Source: JAHFUA01 sp963733935
Lineage (GTDB): Bacteria; Acidobacteriota; Terriglobia; Terriglobales; Acidobacteriaceae
Assembly (NCBI GenBank): GCA_963733935.1
Contig: CAVTEQ010000004.1
Location: 1-64,000, forward strand
Length of the DNA stretch: 64,000 bases
Direction: 5' to 3'
Part shown: piece after piece, positions 38,047 through 47,450 of the stretch
Layout: each line of letters opens with the position of its first letter
Position numbering within the stretch: the stretch's first letter is position 1
Translations under genes and position numbers: made by a program
The notes under the pieces: model-generated
Told to the model about the DNA's origin: nothing
The model's input: the letters and a program-made list of their open reading frames with translations, nothing else
Database searches by the model: none

Positions 38047-40258
38047 TCAGCTCTTGGAGGAAGTCGGGAGTTGTCCTATCGGCAGGGTTCGGATGCGGCG
38101 TCCGGTGGCGGCGAAGATCGCGTTGCACACAGCCGGGGCCACTACCGGCACCACCGGTTCCCCGACCCCGGTCGGCTCTTCCCGGCTGGTTACGACGTGC
38201 ACGTGGATCTCCGGCGCCTCGTTCATCCGCAGCATGTCATAGTCATCAAAGTTGGCCTGCTCGACGCCACCATTCTTGATGGTGATTGGTCCTTTCAGCG
38301 CGGCCGTCAGTCCATAGATCACTGCGCTCTCGGCTTGCATGCGGACACCTAATGGGTTGATCGGCTGCCCACAATCCACTGCCACAAATGCACGCTCGAC
38401 TCGCGGGGCTCCGTTTCGGACGGCCACTTGCGCCACCATGGCAACGTACGTCCGATAGGAATAGAAGGCGGCCACCCCGAGTGCGCTGCCCTTGGCGGGC
38501 TTGCCCCATCCCGCCTGCGAAGTGGCCAGCAGCAAAACGTTCTTTAGCCGATCCGTCTCCAGCGGTTTGCCGGTGCCAAGAAACGCGGGATACGGAACCT
38601 TCCTCGACTCGCCCATCAAGCGCAGCCGAAACTGCACGGGATCTTCACCGGCGGCGTGAGCCAGTTCATCGATAAAGCTCTCGACTACGAAGCCGCTGCT
38701 GGATTCCTCGACCGATCGCCACCACGTGCGTGGCACCCCCGATTTGGCGAGCGCATATTCAATGCGGTAGTTGGGAGTGGCGTAAGGAATGTATCCCGCC
38801 CCGCCGATTTCGGTTGCTTCAGGTTTTCCTCTATCCGGCTCAAGAAAGGCGCTGATTGACGGTGAGGAGATGAAGTGTTTCCAGGCGAGCAGGTCGTGCT
38901 TGTCGTCGAGCGCCGCGGCGAGTTTGTGAAAGCTGGCCGGCCGGTAGAAACCGTGCTGCATGTCGTCTTCGCGCGACCACAGCACCTGGACCGGCCTCAT
39001 CAGGGCTTTTGAGACTTGCGCGGCTTCGGCGACGTAATCGGCCATGCTGCGCCGTCCGAAGCCTCCGCCCATGAATGTAGTGTGGACGATCACCCTCTCC
39101 GCGGGAAGGCCGGCGATTTTGGCGATGGTATCGCGCGCGTCCGCCGAGTCCTGGGTCGGCACCCACGCCTCCGCACCATCCTGCCGAACGTGGACGGTGC
39201 AGTTCATCGGCTCCATGGTGGCGTGGGCGGCGAATGGTAGCTCGTACACGGCTTGGAGTGTTTGCTTGCTGGCGTGCAGGACCGTGTCGGCGTCGCCATC
39301 ATTCCGCACGACCGGGGCGGGCTTCTGTGCCAGCTCGCGAAACTGCTGCCGCAGCGTCTCGGTGCTCTCGTTCGCATTCGGACCCGGGTCCCACTGGACC
39401 TTGAGCGCCTCGCGGCCTTTCAACGCTGCCCACGAGGAATTGGCGACCACAGCTACTCCGCCCTGAGTGAAGTACGCGGACAGAGGTTCGATGGGGACGA
39501 CGCTCTGCACGCCGGGAACCAGCTTGGCTTGGGACGAATCCGAACTCACGACCTTGCCGCCGAACGACTTCGGTCTGGCGACGACCGCGAACAGCAGTCC
39601 TTCCACACGCGAATCGATGCCATAGCGTGCGGCCCCAGTCACCTTTGCGGCGCAGTCCACCCGATGGGTATCGCGTCCGACGATGGTGAAAGCATCTGCG
39701 CTCTTCAGGGGCACTTGGTCGAAATCGGGTATGGGCAACTTGGAGGCCGCGTCCGCCAGTTCGGCGTAGGTCAGCCGTCTCTGCGTCGGAGGGTGCATCA
39801 CCACGCCGAGGCGAGTCGAGCACTCGCTTGCCGGCACGCTCCATGATTGGGCGGCGGCGCCGATCAGCATTGCCCGCGCCGCAGCGCCCGCCTTGCGTAA
39901 TGGCAGCCAGTATCGAAACGTGCTGGTGCTGCCGCCGGTGCCGTGTCGATAGAGATCGGGATTCGTTGGCGCCTGCTGCACTCTGACCGCCTTCCAGATC
40001 GACATCGAGCTCATCGGCAAGAATCATGGGCAGTGAGGTCATCACGCCCTGCCCCATCTCAGACTTGGGCATCAGGATAGTGGTGCGGCCGTCGTTCGCG
40101 ATGTGAATCCACGCGTTGAAAGGATTAGGCGCGGGCTTTGCAAACGTCTGCTGAGCAAACGCTCCGCGTGGAAGATAGAAGCCGATCATCAGGCCGGCTG
40201 CGCCGGTGCCGGCCACTCTCATAAACTCACGCCGGCTCAAAGCCGTAGGACGGCTCAT
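38047..40258 (-). CDS. Tat-exported molybdopterin-binding subunit of a xanthine dehydrogenase/isoquinoline oxidoreductase-type enzyme (frameshifted)
   Basis: The protein starts with a twin-arginine signal (SRREFMRVAGTGAAGL, cleaved near FAQ) and continues as the large subunit of an aldehyde/isoquinoline-type molybdenum hydroxylase, about 735 residues. Motifs include SEMGQGVMTSLP, the FMGGGFGRRS block and the C-terminal GVGEPVVPVVAPAV. The frame changes near 39990, where GAAGGCGG replaces an expected GAAGCGG. Homology continues at once in the other frame, so a one-base sequence error is likely. It overlaps the [2Fe-2S] subunit gene by 4 nt and acts with it. The enzyme would hydroxylate an N-heterocycle or aldehyde in the periplasm; the substrate is unknown. 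Confidence 0.85.
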
Positions 40259-40743
40259 AATCCCCTCGCGGCTTCACGATGGCCGCGCATTTGCGATGCA
40301 GCTCGATGAATCGCCTGGCGAATTCGCCCATAGGTTCCACAGCGGCAGATGTTGCCGCTCATGGCTTCATCGATCTGCGCGTCGGTTGGACGAGGAGTCC
40401 GAGCGAGCAGCGCCGCAGCCGACATCAGTTGTCCCGATTGGCAGTATCCGCACTGCGGGACGTCCAGCTCCAACCACGCGCGTTGCAACGGGTGGCTCGA
40501 GTCACGCGAGAGGCCTTCTATGGTCGTCACGCGTTTGCCGGCGACGCTCGCCATCGGAGTGACGCATGATCGAGTGGCCTCTCCATCGAGGTGAACCGTA
40601 CACGCGCCGCATAGGGCCATGCCGCAGCCAAACTTGGTTCCCGTGAGGTTCAGAACGTCACGCAACATCCAAAGCAAGGGCATCTGCGGATTTCCGTTGA
40701 ACGACTGCGGAGTTCCGTTCAGAAGGAAGGTGATGGCTGCCAT
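40255..40743 (-). CDS. [2Fe-2S] subunit of the molybdenum hydroxylase (IorA/CoxS-like)
   Basis: A 162-residue protein with two iron-sulfur domains. The plant-type ferredoxin motif CGMALCGAC plus a later Cys (RSCVTP) is followed by the helical second cluster domain with CGYCQSGQ and NICRCGTY. This is the full set of eight ligands for two [2Fe-2S] clusters. It passes electrons from the molybdopterin subunit, which is encoded immediately downstream. The start is supported by a GAGGAG site. No cytochrome or FAD subunit gene adjoins, as in two-subunit isoquinoline-oxidoreductase-type enzymes. Confidence 0.92.
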   Translation of the reverse strand: MAAITFLLNGTPQSFNGNPQMPLLWMLRDVLNLTGTKFGCGMALCGACTVHLDGEATRSCVTPMASVAGKRVTTIEGLSRDSSHPLQRAWLELDVPQCGYCQSGQLMSAAALLARTPRPTDAQIDEAMSGNICRCGTYGRIRQAIHRAASQMRGHREAARGL

Positions 40744-40950
40744 TGCAGGTCTCCTCGATTCTCGTCATCTGCCTGACGCAAACGCATCGAGCTGTGGGGA
40801 GTAAATCGTGCGAGGAGTGCAGTCGCAAAGGGTTTTCGACGAGACGAAGTTGTGATGCGATGAAGCGCATTCCCTGTGCGACAAGCCGTTTCTTGCACCA
40901 TCGATGGGGTCCGTAACTGTTTTTGATGTGCTAGATTTGTGATGGTCAGC

Positions 40951-41027
40951 GGGCGCGTAGCTCAAGCGGATAGAGCATCGGATTTCTAATCCGAGGGTTG
41001 CAGGTTCGATTCCTGCCGCGCCTACCA
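40951..41027 (+). tRNA. tRNA-Arg (anticodon TCT), CCA encoded
   Basis: A complete cloverleaf of 77 nt including CCA. The acceptor arms GGGCGCG/CGCGCCT pair (with one G-U), D-arm GCTC...GAGC, anticodon loop TTTCTAA with anticodon TCT, and T-arm GCAGG-TTCGATT-CCTGC. The 3' part from 40982 is repeated exactly at 43065-43110, marking it as an integration site. Confidence 0.95.
40982..41027 (+). repeat. attL: 46-bp direct repeat within the tRNA-Arg 3' half
   Basis: Identical over 46 bp to 43065-43110; the bases immediately outside differ. It covers the anticodon loop to the CCA end, the usual attachment core for tyrosine-recombinase elements that integrate in tRNA genes. Confidence 0.85.
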
Positions 41028-41036
41028 TGTTTTCAG

Positions 41037-41700
41037 TTACTTGCGCGGATTTTGCGAGCGTCGGATTTTTGACCGTAGCAGATCGTAACTAATCTCGAGC
41101 GCCGCTCTCATCTCTGGCAAGGCCACGATCGCATAGCGACGGAAAATGGATTCCGTTGACCAGCCGTGTATCGCCAGGATGATCGATGTGGGAACGCCTG
41201 CAGCTCGCTTGTCACGCGCTGAGGTTCTACGCCAGTCGTGCAGATGGGCATCGCTGACGCCAGCAGCCGTGCAGATCGCCGCCCACGCCTTACGAATTAC
41301 GTGCTCTCGCGGGAAGAGATAGTCTGAGGCGGCGCGGCCTTCCACGAGACGCGCCAGCATTGCGCGCAGCGAGTCAGGGAGCGGCACTTCCCGCGGTGTG
41401 CGCGTGTGCAGCAGCCCTGAGCCTCGCAACCTCATCGCTCGAGTAGAAGCGTTGGCGGGCGTTGTGCTCTGCTGGCAGTTCGAAGCGTAGGACAGGGACA
41501 CGCGCAAGGTGACAGGCGCGCCGAAGCGTTTGCAGTTCACGGTTGATCGTGGCCTGGGCGGCACCTTCCTTCACGCGCTGTGCGCGGTAGCGGTCAAGCA
41601 GCTCCGGTGTCAGGTCAACAGCGCGGACATGCTCGAACGTGGCACGGAGGTGCAGGCGCCAACGAGCAGAGCAATCAGCGGACATCTTGTGACGGCCGCG
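41037..41700 (-). pseudogene. Decayed tyrosine recombinase (integrase)
   Basis: The upstream frame encodes a core-binding (SAM-like) domain (HVRAVDLTPELLDRYRAQR, then INRELQTLRRACHLA). The downstream frame encodes the catalytic end with HDWRRTSARDKRAAGV, IHGWS and nucleophile region IFRRYAIV. Both frames meet at about 41400-41450, where about 60 residues carrying the first catalytic Arg (TGxRxxEL block) are missing. The gene ends 10 nt from attL, the usual integrase position. The loss involves a deletion as well as a frame change, so it is probably truly inactive. Confidence 0.75.
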
Positions 41701-41867
41701 CGGTCTGGTAGCGGACGCGGGCAAGCAAAACAAGGAAGGCCGCACGCGCCCGATTCGCTCTAAGAAGCGGCACGGGCGTATGCGGCTCCCCTTCTTTCGT
41801 TGACAATGGCGAAAGGCAGGTGGATGATAACTCGGTCTCCCTTTTAACTTCGGCGTTAGGAGCCGTT

Positions 41868-42212
41868 GTGCGAATCCTATCGGTGTCTTACGACCAGACA
41901 CTTTTAAATCTGCGCCGTCAGGTACTCGAATCAAAAGGGCACGCCGTCACATCGGCATGCGGCCTGAGGGACGCACTGCAACACTGCGACAGCGACACGC
42001 CTTTCGACCTGTTTATTCTTGGCCATTCCATCCCCCACGAAGAGAAAGAAGCCCTCCTCGAACGCTTCCGTGCCAACCGGCCCGCCGCGCCGGTAGTAGC
42101 TCTCAAACGGCTGGGAGAAGAATACGTGACTGGCGCAGACGCATTCATCGAGCCGAACCCAGACCAACTGCTCAAGGCGATAACCAAACTGATTTCAAGG
42201 GGCAGTTCCTAA
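41868..42212 (+). CDS. Receiver-like protein without the phospho-acceptor Asp
   Basis: About 114 residues. The GTG start is chosen because an AGGAG site lies 6 nt upstream. It has the fold pattern of a response-regulator receiver domain (VRILSVSYDQTLLNLRRQVLESKGHAV, FDLFILGHSIP, PAAPVVALKR, ADAFIEP). However, the strand-3 position that should hold the phosphorylated Asp is Gly (ILGHSIP), and the acidic pair near the N-terminus is reduced. It is therefore probably a pseudo-receiver that acts without phosphorylation. It is the main readable cargo of the integrated element; its partner is unknown. Confidence 0.7.
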   Translation: MRILSVSYDQTLLNLRRQVLESKGHAVTSACGLRDALQHCDSDTPFDLFILGHSIPHEEKEALLERFRANRPAAPVVALKRLGEEYVTGADAFIEPNPDQLLKAITKLISRGSS

Positions 42213-42306
42213 TCGCCAATGCTACGCAACTTTTCATGCAGCAAGAAAGGTACTCCCCTTCCCGCCGCTCCTTCGCCCTATAGTGTTCTGAAGGAGGAAA
42301 GCAGCA

Positions 42307-42537
42307 ATGGCTAAGCTAATCAAGGTTCTAAGCAAGGTTCTAGTATGTGGGGTCGCGGCTGGTCTAGTAGTTGAAACCTTTCGGCACATCACCCAACCCG
42401 CGCTTCCAGAAGCTAACAAGCCCCACATCGAAACAAATGAGCAGGGTGAAGCCCAGAAGTTGTCTGAGTTTATGGCGGGTTACGACCTCACACAAAGTCC
42501 AATAGTCCGTCTTTCGGTTTCCCGGCGAAGGACGTGA
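42307..42537 (+). CDS. Small single-pass membrane protein, unknown
   Basis: A 76-residue protein with a strong AAGGAGG ribosome site about 9 nt before the ATG, the best translation signal in the element. A hydrophobic segment (about residues 8-23, VLVCGVAAGLVVETF) is followed by a polar C-terminus. No family is recognised. The good ribosome site argues that it is expressed. Confidence 0.55.
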   Translation: MAKLIKVLSKVLVCGVAAGLVVETFRHITQPALPEANKPHIETNEQGEAQKLSEFMAGYDLTQSPIVRLSVSRRRT

Positions 42538-42614
42538 CGTGACCACCCAAAAACACAGACTACCGCGTCACTCGCCTATCAAGATTCGGCAGGGGTGCAT
42601 CGCTCCCGTGCATT

Positions 42615-42872
42615 CTACTCGTGCGCCCAATACACGATCACTACTTCGACCTTCGGGTCTGTGGTTCCCGTTGGTGTACCGATCTTTGTGACCATGGTGG
42701 GCGGAAGTGCGCTGACGATGTCGCTATCACTGACGCCAAACTCTTTTCTGCGCTCATTAAACTCATCAAGCACGTCCTGCACGCACAAACCTGAAATCTG
42801 AAAACACTTGAGCTTCCGTATCCGCCCTCCATGTCTGGATTCTAGCGCAATCGCGGTTGCCCATGCAATCAC
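42615..42872 (-). CDS. Small hypothetical protein in the integrated element
   Basis: An 85-residue frame with protein-like composition (VQDVLDEFNERRKEFGVSDS, ending VEVVIVYWAHE). No family is recognised and the start is uncertain. An overlapping open frame on the other strand runs through attR and looks less like a gene. Confidence is low. Confidence 0.4.
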   Translation of the reverse strand: MIAWATAIALESRHGGRIRKLKCFQISGLCVQDVLDEFNERRKEFGVSDSDIVSALPPTMVTKIGTPTGTTDPKVEVVIVYWAHE

Positions 42873-43064
42873 TGTGGGCTATACCAGCGCATCCGAGTTT
42901 GGGCTTCTACTTCTAGCTATACCGCACGCAGTTTGCAATGTTGCTGCAGCACTTTGCAAGGGTAACCACTTTAGAACTGCTACGGTAACAAAAATAGCCA
43001 GGAGTTCAGCTACGGTTGCGCTTTTCATCCTTGCTGTTCTGCTACACTTTTTTCACGGCGCTGA

Positions 43065-43110
43065 ATTTCTAATCCGAGGGTTGCAGGTTCGATTCCTGCC
43101 GCGCCTACCA
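43065..43110 (+). repeat. attR: 46-bp copy of the tRNA-Arg 3' half
   Basis: Exact copy of 40982-41027. It lacks the tRNA 5' half and so is not a functional tRNA gene. It marks the distal end of the element. Confidence 0.85.
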
Positions 43111-43142
43111 GTTTTTTTGGCAATAATAGCTGTAGGGTGAGA

Positions 43143-43270
43143 GGTCCCTCGCTGCGCTCGGGATTTCGTCCCTCGGCTCCGCTCGGGACAGGCTCTGCGG
43201 GCTCAGTTTCTAGCCTGCCCTGAGCAGCGAGCGAAGCGAAGCTGTCGAATGGGCCCGCAAAGCGGCTCAA
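43143..43270. repeat. Intergenic low-complexity repeat next to attR
   Basis: Contains several short repeats and inverted copies of CCCTCG(G/C)CT and CGCTCGGGA-type units. This is a repeat style often seen between genes in this phylum. No gene is seen. Confidence 0.4.
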
Positions 43271-43319
43271 CCTACCACGCTCTCATGAAATGCCGCCTGC
43301 GGCGGAGGAAGGTGCTTGG

Positions 43320-43589
43320 ATGCTCCCGGCCAAGAAGACTTCGGTAGAACAACTCGTTTTCCGCTGTGCGGGGCCGAATTGCGGCCAGTTGAAGGGCGAC
43401 GCCAATCACTGGTGGCTGATGTGGCCGTCCAAGGAGGGAGAGCTGGCCGTGCTCTCGATCTGCGCCTGGGACGAGGAACTCGCGCGGCGGGACGCCGCCG
43501 TGTGCGTCTGCGGCGAGCAGTGCGCGCAGAAGCTGCAGTCCATGTTCATGGCCAACATCCGGGAGCACCGGCACAATCCCGGGCGCTGA
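43320..43589 (+). CDS. Small Cys-rich protein (zinc-ribbon-like), unknown
   Basis: About 89 residues with two cysteine pairs (FRCAGPNCGQ and CVCGEQCAQK) and a Trp-rich middle (NHWWLMWPSKEG). The spacing suggests a zinc-binding fold. An ATG 10 codons upstream is the alternative start. No named family is recognised. Confidence 0.6.
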   Translation: MLPAKKTSVEQLVFRCAGPNCGQLKGDANHWWLMWPSKEGELAVLSICAWDEELARRDAAVCVCGEQCAQKLQSMFMANIREHRHNPGR

Positions 43590-43710
43590 ACCGTTCTCAG
43601 GGCACTCTAATAGCCGAAGGGGGAATTACTTTCGGCCTGCCGACGTTACCAAGGTGCTGTTCCCTTTCGTGCCTTCCTGTCGCAGACTGTACATGTCCGA
43701 CGGGGGAGTC

Positions 43711-43986
43711 ATGAAACGGCCATTCAGACGTGGAACTGTCAGTTGCGTGCCCTTGCAGAACGCGGTGCTGTGCGGCGATTGCGAGTGCATCAGCGAATCG
43801 ACCAACGACGTATGTGAGATATGCGGCGGGCGTGCCCTGGTAAATCTGGGGCGGCTGCTGGGAAGCGCCGCGCAAGCGGAAGGCGCTACGGCGCAGGTAA
43901 GCGAGCCGCTGATGGGGCGGGAGCTGGAAGCTCTGTCGGATTCGGCTTCCCGGGTCCTGCACGTTGCTCCGCGCCGACCGCACTAA
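43711..43986 (+). CDS. Small zinc-ribbon-like protein, unknown
   Basis: About 91 residues. A cysteine cluster (LCGDCECISESTNDVCEICGG) has the CxxC...CxxC spacing of a zinc ribbon and is followed by ALVNLGRLLG. A GGGGGAG site lies close to the chosen ATG. Small proteins of this kind are frequent in Acidobacteriota, but I know no function. Confidence 0.6.
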   Translation: MKRPFRRGTVSCVPLQNAVLCGDCECISESTNDVCEICGGRALVNLGRLLGSAAQAEGATAQVSEPLMGRELEALSDSASRVLHVAPRRPH

Positions 43987-44023
43987 CAGCCACTGCTTCG
44001 CCGGCGCGCCGTTCCGCTCGGGA

Positions 44024-45196
44024 CTACTTCGTCATCACCAGCTTGGCAATCGTCTGCAACTGCATGTTGGACGTTCCCTCGTAAATCTTGCCGATCTTCG
44101 AGTCGCGCCAGTACTTCTCCACCGGGTAATCCTTGGTAAATCCATAGCCGCCGTAGATCTCGATGGCCAGCGAGGTCACGCGCTCCGCCACCTGGGAAGT
44201 GTAGAGCTTGGTCATGGCGGCTTCCTTGACGAAGTTCATGCCAACGTCCTTCATGCGGGCGGCGTTGTAGACCATCAGGCGCGCGGCTTCGATTTCGGTT
44301 GCCATCTGCGCCAGTTGGAACTGGATCGCCTGGAACTCGGAAATCGCTTTACCGAACTGCTTGCGCTCCTGCGCGTACTTCGCGGCACACTCCCAGGCGC
44401 CGCGGGCGACGCCGATCATCTGCGCGCCGATGCCGATGCGGCCTTCGTTCAGCGTTTCGATGGCGATCTTGTAGCCCTTGCCCACCTCGCCCAGCACGTT
44501 GTTGTTAGGCACGCGGCAGTCCTCGAGAATCAGCTCGCAGGTGGAAGAGGCGCGGATGCCGACTTTGTCTTCTTTCTTGCCTACCGTGAAGCCGGGGAAA
44601 TCTTTCTCGACCAGAAACGCGGTGATGCCCTTGTAGCCCGCCGCCGGATCAAGCGTAGCCAGGATGATGAACATCCCGGCTTCTTTGCCATTGGTGATCC
44701 ACAGCTTGCGTCCGTTCAGGATGTACTCGCTGCCCTGCAACTCGGCCTTGGTGGCGAGCGCGAAGGCGTCCGAGCCGGAGCCGGCCTCGCTCAGCGCGTA
44801 AGCGCCGACCCACTCCGAAGCCATGCGCGGCAGGTAGTGCTTCTTCTGCTCGTCAGTCCCCCAGCGCAGCAGGGCATTGTTGACGAGCGTGTTCTGCACG
44901 TCCACCACCACGCCGGCGGAGGCGTCCACGCGTGAGAGTTCCTCCACCGCCAGAATAGCTTCAAAGAACGTGCCCGCGCCGCCGCCATACTGCTCGGGAA
45001 TCTCGATGCCCATCAGGCCCAGTTGAAAAAATTCATGGATGAGCTCTTTGTCGAAGACGCCCTTCTCGTCCATTTCCTTGGAGCGAGGGCGGATCTTCTC
45101 TTCCGCAAACTGGCGGATGTTGTCGCGGAACAGGGTTTCATCTTCCGTCAGCGCAAGCAGCGGCTGCGGCTTCTCGGGCGCAATCACTTCCGGCAT
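44024..45196 (-). CDS. Acyl-CoA dehydrogenase
   Basis: A 390-residue protein of normal family length. The three-domain fold is seen in order: an N-terminal helical domain (LFRDNIRQFAEEKIRP), a beta domain with FAD/substrate motifs (AYALSEAGSGSDAF, LWITNGKEA), and a C-terminal helical domain ending in IYEGTSNMQL. The catalytic base is probably Glu373 in YEGT, as in short/medium-chain enzymes. It oxidises acyl-CoA to the 2-enoyl form in beta-oxidation or branched-chain amino acid breakdown and needs an electron-transfer flavoprotein. Substrate length cannot be told from sequence alone. Confidence 0.93.
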   Translation of the reverse strand: MPEVIAPEKPQPLLALTEDETLFRDNIRQFAEEKIRPRSKEMDEKGVFDKELIHEFFQLGLMGIEIPEQYGGGAGTFFEAILAVEELSRVDASAGVVVDVQNTLVNNALLRWGTDEQKKHYLPRMASEWVGAYALSEAGSGSDAFALATKAELQGSEYILNGRKLWITNGKEAGMFIILATLDPAAGYKGITAFLVEKDFPGFTVGKKEDKVGIRASSTCELILEDCRVPNNNVLGEVGKGYKIAIETLNEGRIGIGAQMIGVARGAWECAAKYAQERKQFGKAISEFQAIQFQLAQMATEIEAARLMVYNAARMKDVGMNFVKEAAMTKLYTSQVAERVTSLAIEIYGGYGFTKDYPVEKYWRDSKIGKIYEGTSNMQLQTIAKLVMTK

Positions 45197-45270
45197 ATGA
45201 GTTCCTTTATGGAGGGAATTGAACCCAAGATTCTAGCACCGGGGAGCTGTCCTGAGTCCTGAACATGCCA

Positions 45271-45585
45271 CTACCAATGAACCAGACCGTCAGGATCCTC
45301 CACCACCACGACTTCATACTTCTCCAACATGGGCATCAAAACGTTCTCCAGTTCAGCTTTCCACAGTTCCCCTTCGTAAAACTTAGCTTTCATCGGCTCG
45401 CGGGAGGCGAGGTCGGGGAAGCCGCGCATGAAAAAGAACGTGTCCGGGTCTTCGACGGAGAGAAACGGGCCAAGAATTTTCATGCCGATTTCGTCGTGCG
45501 CTGGCACCGATTTGCGGCGGAAGATGTCGAGGAACTGGGCGCGGCAACCAGGCTTGGTTTTGTAGATGCGCATTTCGATGATCAT
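45271..45585 (-). CDS. NIPSNAP-family protein
   Basis: A 104-residue protein matching the NIPSNAP ferredoxin-like fold: MIIEMRIYKTKPGCR at the start, DTFFFMRGFPDL in the middle, and LENVLMPMLEKYEVVVVE at the end. Proteins of this family are small dimeric alpha+beta barrels of uncertain function, often near metabolic genes. It is probably a single gene. Confidence 0.85.
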   Translation of the reverse strand: MIIEMRIYKTKPGCRAQFLDIFRRKSVPAHDEIGMKILGPFLSVEDPDTFFFMRGFPDLASREPMKAKFYEGELWKAELENVLMPMLEKYEVVVVEDPDGLVHW

Positions 45586-45688
45586 CGTTCTCCCCTCGAA
45601 TTTTTCTGAGGCCGCATCATAGCTGGATTCTCAAACATCCAAAAATCATGAATGCGTTCGCGGTGAATCGTGAACGGGAGGTGGGTCC

Positions 45689-46500
45689 ATGAATCAGAAG
45701 GTAGCTTTAGTGACGGGAGTATCGTCGGGAATCGGACGGGAGATCGCAAGCCTTTTGTCGAATCGCGGCTTCCGAGTTTTTGGCACGATCCCGGAATCCA
45801 GCCGCGGCGGGCGTGCAGGCGAAACCTTGAAGTGGTCTTGGACCTGGGAGACGAACAGTCGGTGCGCACCTGCGTGGATACGGTGCTCGCCCGCGCCGAG
45901 CGGATCGATGCGCTGGTGAACAATGCCGGGTACGCGCTGATTGGGGCACTGGAAGAGACCAGCATCGAAGAAGCCAAAGAGCTCTTCGAGACGAATTTCT
46001 TTGGCGTGCTGCGCATGAGCCGGGCGGTTCTGCCCATTTTTCGCATGCAGGGACACGGGCGCATTGTGAACATCGGCTCGGCGACGGGATTTCTGCCGGC
46101 GCCTTACCAGGGAATCTATGCGGCCACCAAGCACGCCATCGAGGGCTATTCGGAATCGCTCGATCATGAAGTGAGGCAGTTCGGGATTCGCGTTTCCGTC
46201 GTCGAGCCCGGATTCATGCGGACGAACATGGCGCGTAACGCGCGCTTTGCCGGCGATCTGCTGCCGTCGTATCAGGCCGATCGCAACCACGTGGTCGAAG
46301 CCGTGCGAAAAAACATCACGGAGGGCGACAATCCGCAGAAGGTCGCGGCCGTGGTCCTGGAGGCGATTACCAGCCGCGCGCCTCGGCCGGTTTATCTCGC
46401 AGGCCGCAGCGCCAGGGTGGTCAGCCTGCTGCGGAAGTTCGCGCCATCTGGGATCTTTGACCGAGGACTTCGCAAGCAGTTTGGACTGGCGGGCGCCTAG
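45689..46500 (+). CDS. Short-chain dehydrogenase/reductase (frameshifted)
   Basis: About 270 residues once joined. The N-terminal frame has the NAD(P) motif TGVSSGIGRE. The frame changes between about 45805 and 45830, and the second frame continues with DALVNNAGYALIGALEE and the active site YAATKHAIEGYS, then VEPGFMRTNM. The classical SDR set (TGxxxGIG, NNAG, YxxxK) is complete apart from the shift, which looks like one lost base. A GGGAGG ribosome site precedes the ATG. The substrate is unknown. Confidence 0.85.
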
Positions 46501-46673
46501 CTAGTTGGCCGCTCGGCTTCGCGTTCGCGAAGGATGACGGCGTTCATGGCAGCGAACGCCGAAAACCTGCAACCGGTGACTTCGTTTGTTCATCTACGTA
46601 CGAAAGTGGATGATTCTCCCCAGGTCGCAGCCAGTGACCAAAGCCTCCTGCGGGAAGAGAGAAGGGGATCAGT

Positions 46674-47424
46674 ATGAAGAGACTCGAAGGGAAAGTTGCG
46701 GTGGTAACCGGCGGCAACAGCGGCATCGGCCTGGCGACGGCCAAGCGGCTGCAGGAAGAGGGCGCGCGAGTGGCCATTTCGGGCCGCAGCAAGCAGACGC
46801 TGGATGAAGCGGTGGAGACGATCGGAAACGGTGTGCTCGCCGTGCAGGCCGACGTGGCCAAGCTGGCGGACTTGGACAAGCTGTACGCCGAGGTCTCGCA
46901 GAAGCTGGGCAAGATTGACGTGTTGTTCGTGAACGCGGGGGTCGCCAAGTTCGCGCCCCTGGCCGAGATGTCCGAAAGCACGTATGACGAGAACTTTGAT
47001 ATCAACGTCAAGGGAGCATACTTCACCATCCAAAAGGCGCTGCCCCTGCTGAATGACGGAGCGTCGATCATCCTGAACACCAGCGTGGTGGACAGCAAAG
47101 GGACCGTCGGGGCGAGCGCTTACGCGGCAACCAAGGCGGCGATGCGCTCCCTGGCGCGGACGGCAGCGGCCGAACTGCTCGGACCGCAACATCCGCGTGA
47201 ATACGGTTGCGCCCGGACCCATTGAGACGCCAATCTTCGGCAGGACCGGGCTGCCGCAGCAAGCCATTGATGAATGGGCCAAGGATATCGTGAATCGAAA
47301 TCCGATGAAACGCTTCGGGAAGCCCGAAGAAGTGGCGGGGGCGGTGGCGTTTCTGGCCTCGCAAGATGCGTCTTACATCACTGGCGTAGAGATCAATGTT
47401 GACGGCGGCTACGGACAGCTCTAA
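46674..47424 (+). CDS. Short-chain dehydrogenase/reductase (frameshifted near the 3' third)
   Basis: About 249 residues once joined: TGGNSGIGLA, FVNAGVAKFAPL, YAATKAAMRS and the C-terminal VNTVAPGPIETPIF through SYITGVEINVDGGYGQL, typical of FabG-like oxidoreductases. The frame changes near 47184, where GGACCGC replaces an expected GGACGC. One extra C restores the family sequence when removed, so this is most likely a sequencing error. It is co-directional with the preceding SDR, but the 170-nt gap makes an operon uncertain. Confidence 0.87.
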
Positions 47425-47450
47425 GCCGCAGGACTGCGAGCAACGCCTGG

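Larger units (their letters stand above)
40982..43064. mobile_element. Miniature tRNA-Arg-integrated element of about 2.1 kb
   Basis: Bounded by the 46-bp direct repeats. It carries a decayed tyrosine-recombinase gene reading toward attL, a receiver-like gene, a small membrane-protein gene with a strong ribosome site and one unknown small gene. No replication, mobilisation or phage structural gene is seen. It is either a remnant of a larger island or a minimal satellite-like element. Confidence 0.8.

Noticed and set aside
43065..43110. A second tRNA-Arg gene
   Set aside because: Only the 3' half is present, with no D-arm or 5' acceptor strand, so it is an att copy.
42808..43140. 110-codon + strand frame through attR
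   Set aside because: It reads through the tRNA-derived repeat and overlaps a better candidate on the other strand.
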